Positions 39,178 through 39,218 of a stretch of DNA of 39,218 nucleotides are shown here, one piece after another. Made by a program: the position numbers and the translations under genes. Below the pieces are notes generated by a model that made no database searches, was not told where the DNA came from, and worked only from the letters and a program-made list of their open reading frames with translations. The DNA comes from a virus. Numbering within the stretch: position 1 is the stretch's first letter; each line of letters begins with the position of its first letter. Location: IMG/VR virus record IMGVR_UViG_3300043469_003168, positions 1 to 39,218 of that record. One strand, written 5' to 3'.

Positions 39178-39218
39178 TTTTTCCCCTCAAAACCCGATAG
39201 GAGCGATGTATTTTCGTG

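Noticed and set aside
39207-39218. ATG after AGGAG at the right end as a new gene
   Set aside because: Spacing is only two bases and the frame leaves the window after four codons.

Overview
The window is almost entirely a temperate, podovirus-like prophage (or a phage genome of that type). It ends beside a tRNA-Thr(TGT) gene at 39102-39177. No housekeeping gene is visible apart from that tRNA, so the host must be inferred. GC-rich coding with GAT and GCC preference, strong GGAGG-type ribosome sites and the flavour of the hypothetical proteins suggest an alphaproteobacterium, possibly a sphingomonad; this is inference.

Layout. (1) 25948 down to 1, all on the minus strand, is one long late block: small and large terminase, two small proteins, portal, Bbp19-like protein, scaffold, major capsid protein, decoration-like protein, tail tube adaptor and nozzle (T7 gp11/gp12-like), a gp13-like GNAT protein, four ejection or internal virion proteins, a beta-helix tailspike, two small membrane proteins (holin/spanin-like) and a set of distal tail proteins. 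Most neighbours overlap by 1-11 bases, implying translational coupling. (2) 25949-27128 is a 1.2 kb region without a gene. It carries a mirror-symmetric array of twelve GGTTCTG heptamers around AT-rich and TACGC-repeat DNA (the best candidate replication origin) and two divergent promoter-like sequences. (3) 27129-27920 is a short rightward two-gene unit ended by a strong hairpin. (4) 32453 down to 28085 is a leftward early operon: Cro-like regulator, GH19 endolysin, zinc-finger protein, Toprim primase and a helicase-like ATPase. (5) 32454-33230 is the immunity region: a CI-like repressor and a coupled two-helix membrane protein, flanked by three related 19-bp operators. (6) 33231-38995 is a rightward operon of small proteins, a ParB-like protein, an HTH protein, a tyrosine integrase and a cargo-like gene. 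(7) 38996-39101 holds a cluster of TTGGAA palindromes, then the tRNA.

How it works together (inference). The repressor would bind the operators to silence both early operons. After induction the primase and helicase would act at the heptamer array while host enzymes supply the polymerase, since no phage DNA or RNA polymerase is visible. The leftward late block then builds a T7-like virion that injects a large set of ejection proteins.

Most notable: the exactly symmetric heptamer array; a RelA/SpoT-like nucleotidyltransferase region inside the 1291-residue ejection protein, together with lytic-transglycosylase and ParB-like regions; and a three-hairpin RNA with a U-tract inside a 51-codon ORF coupled at both ends, which could be an attenuator or a small RNA.
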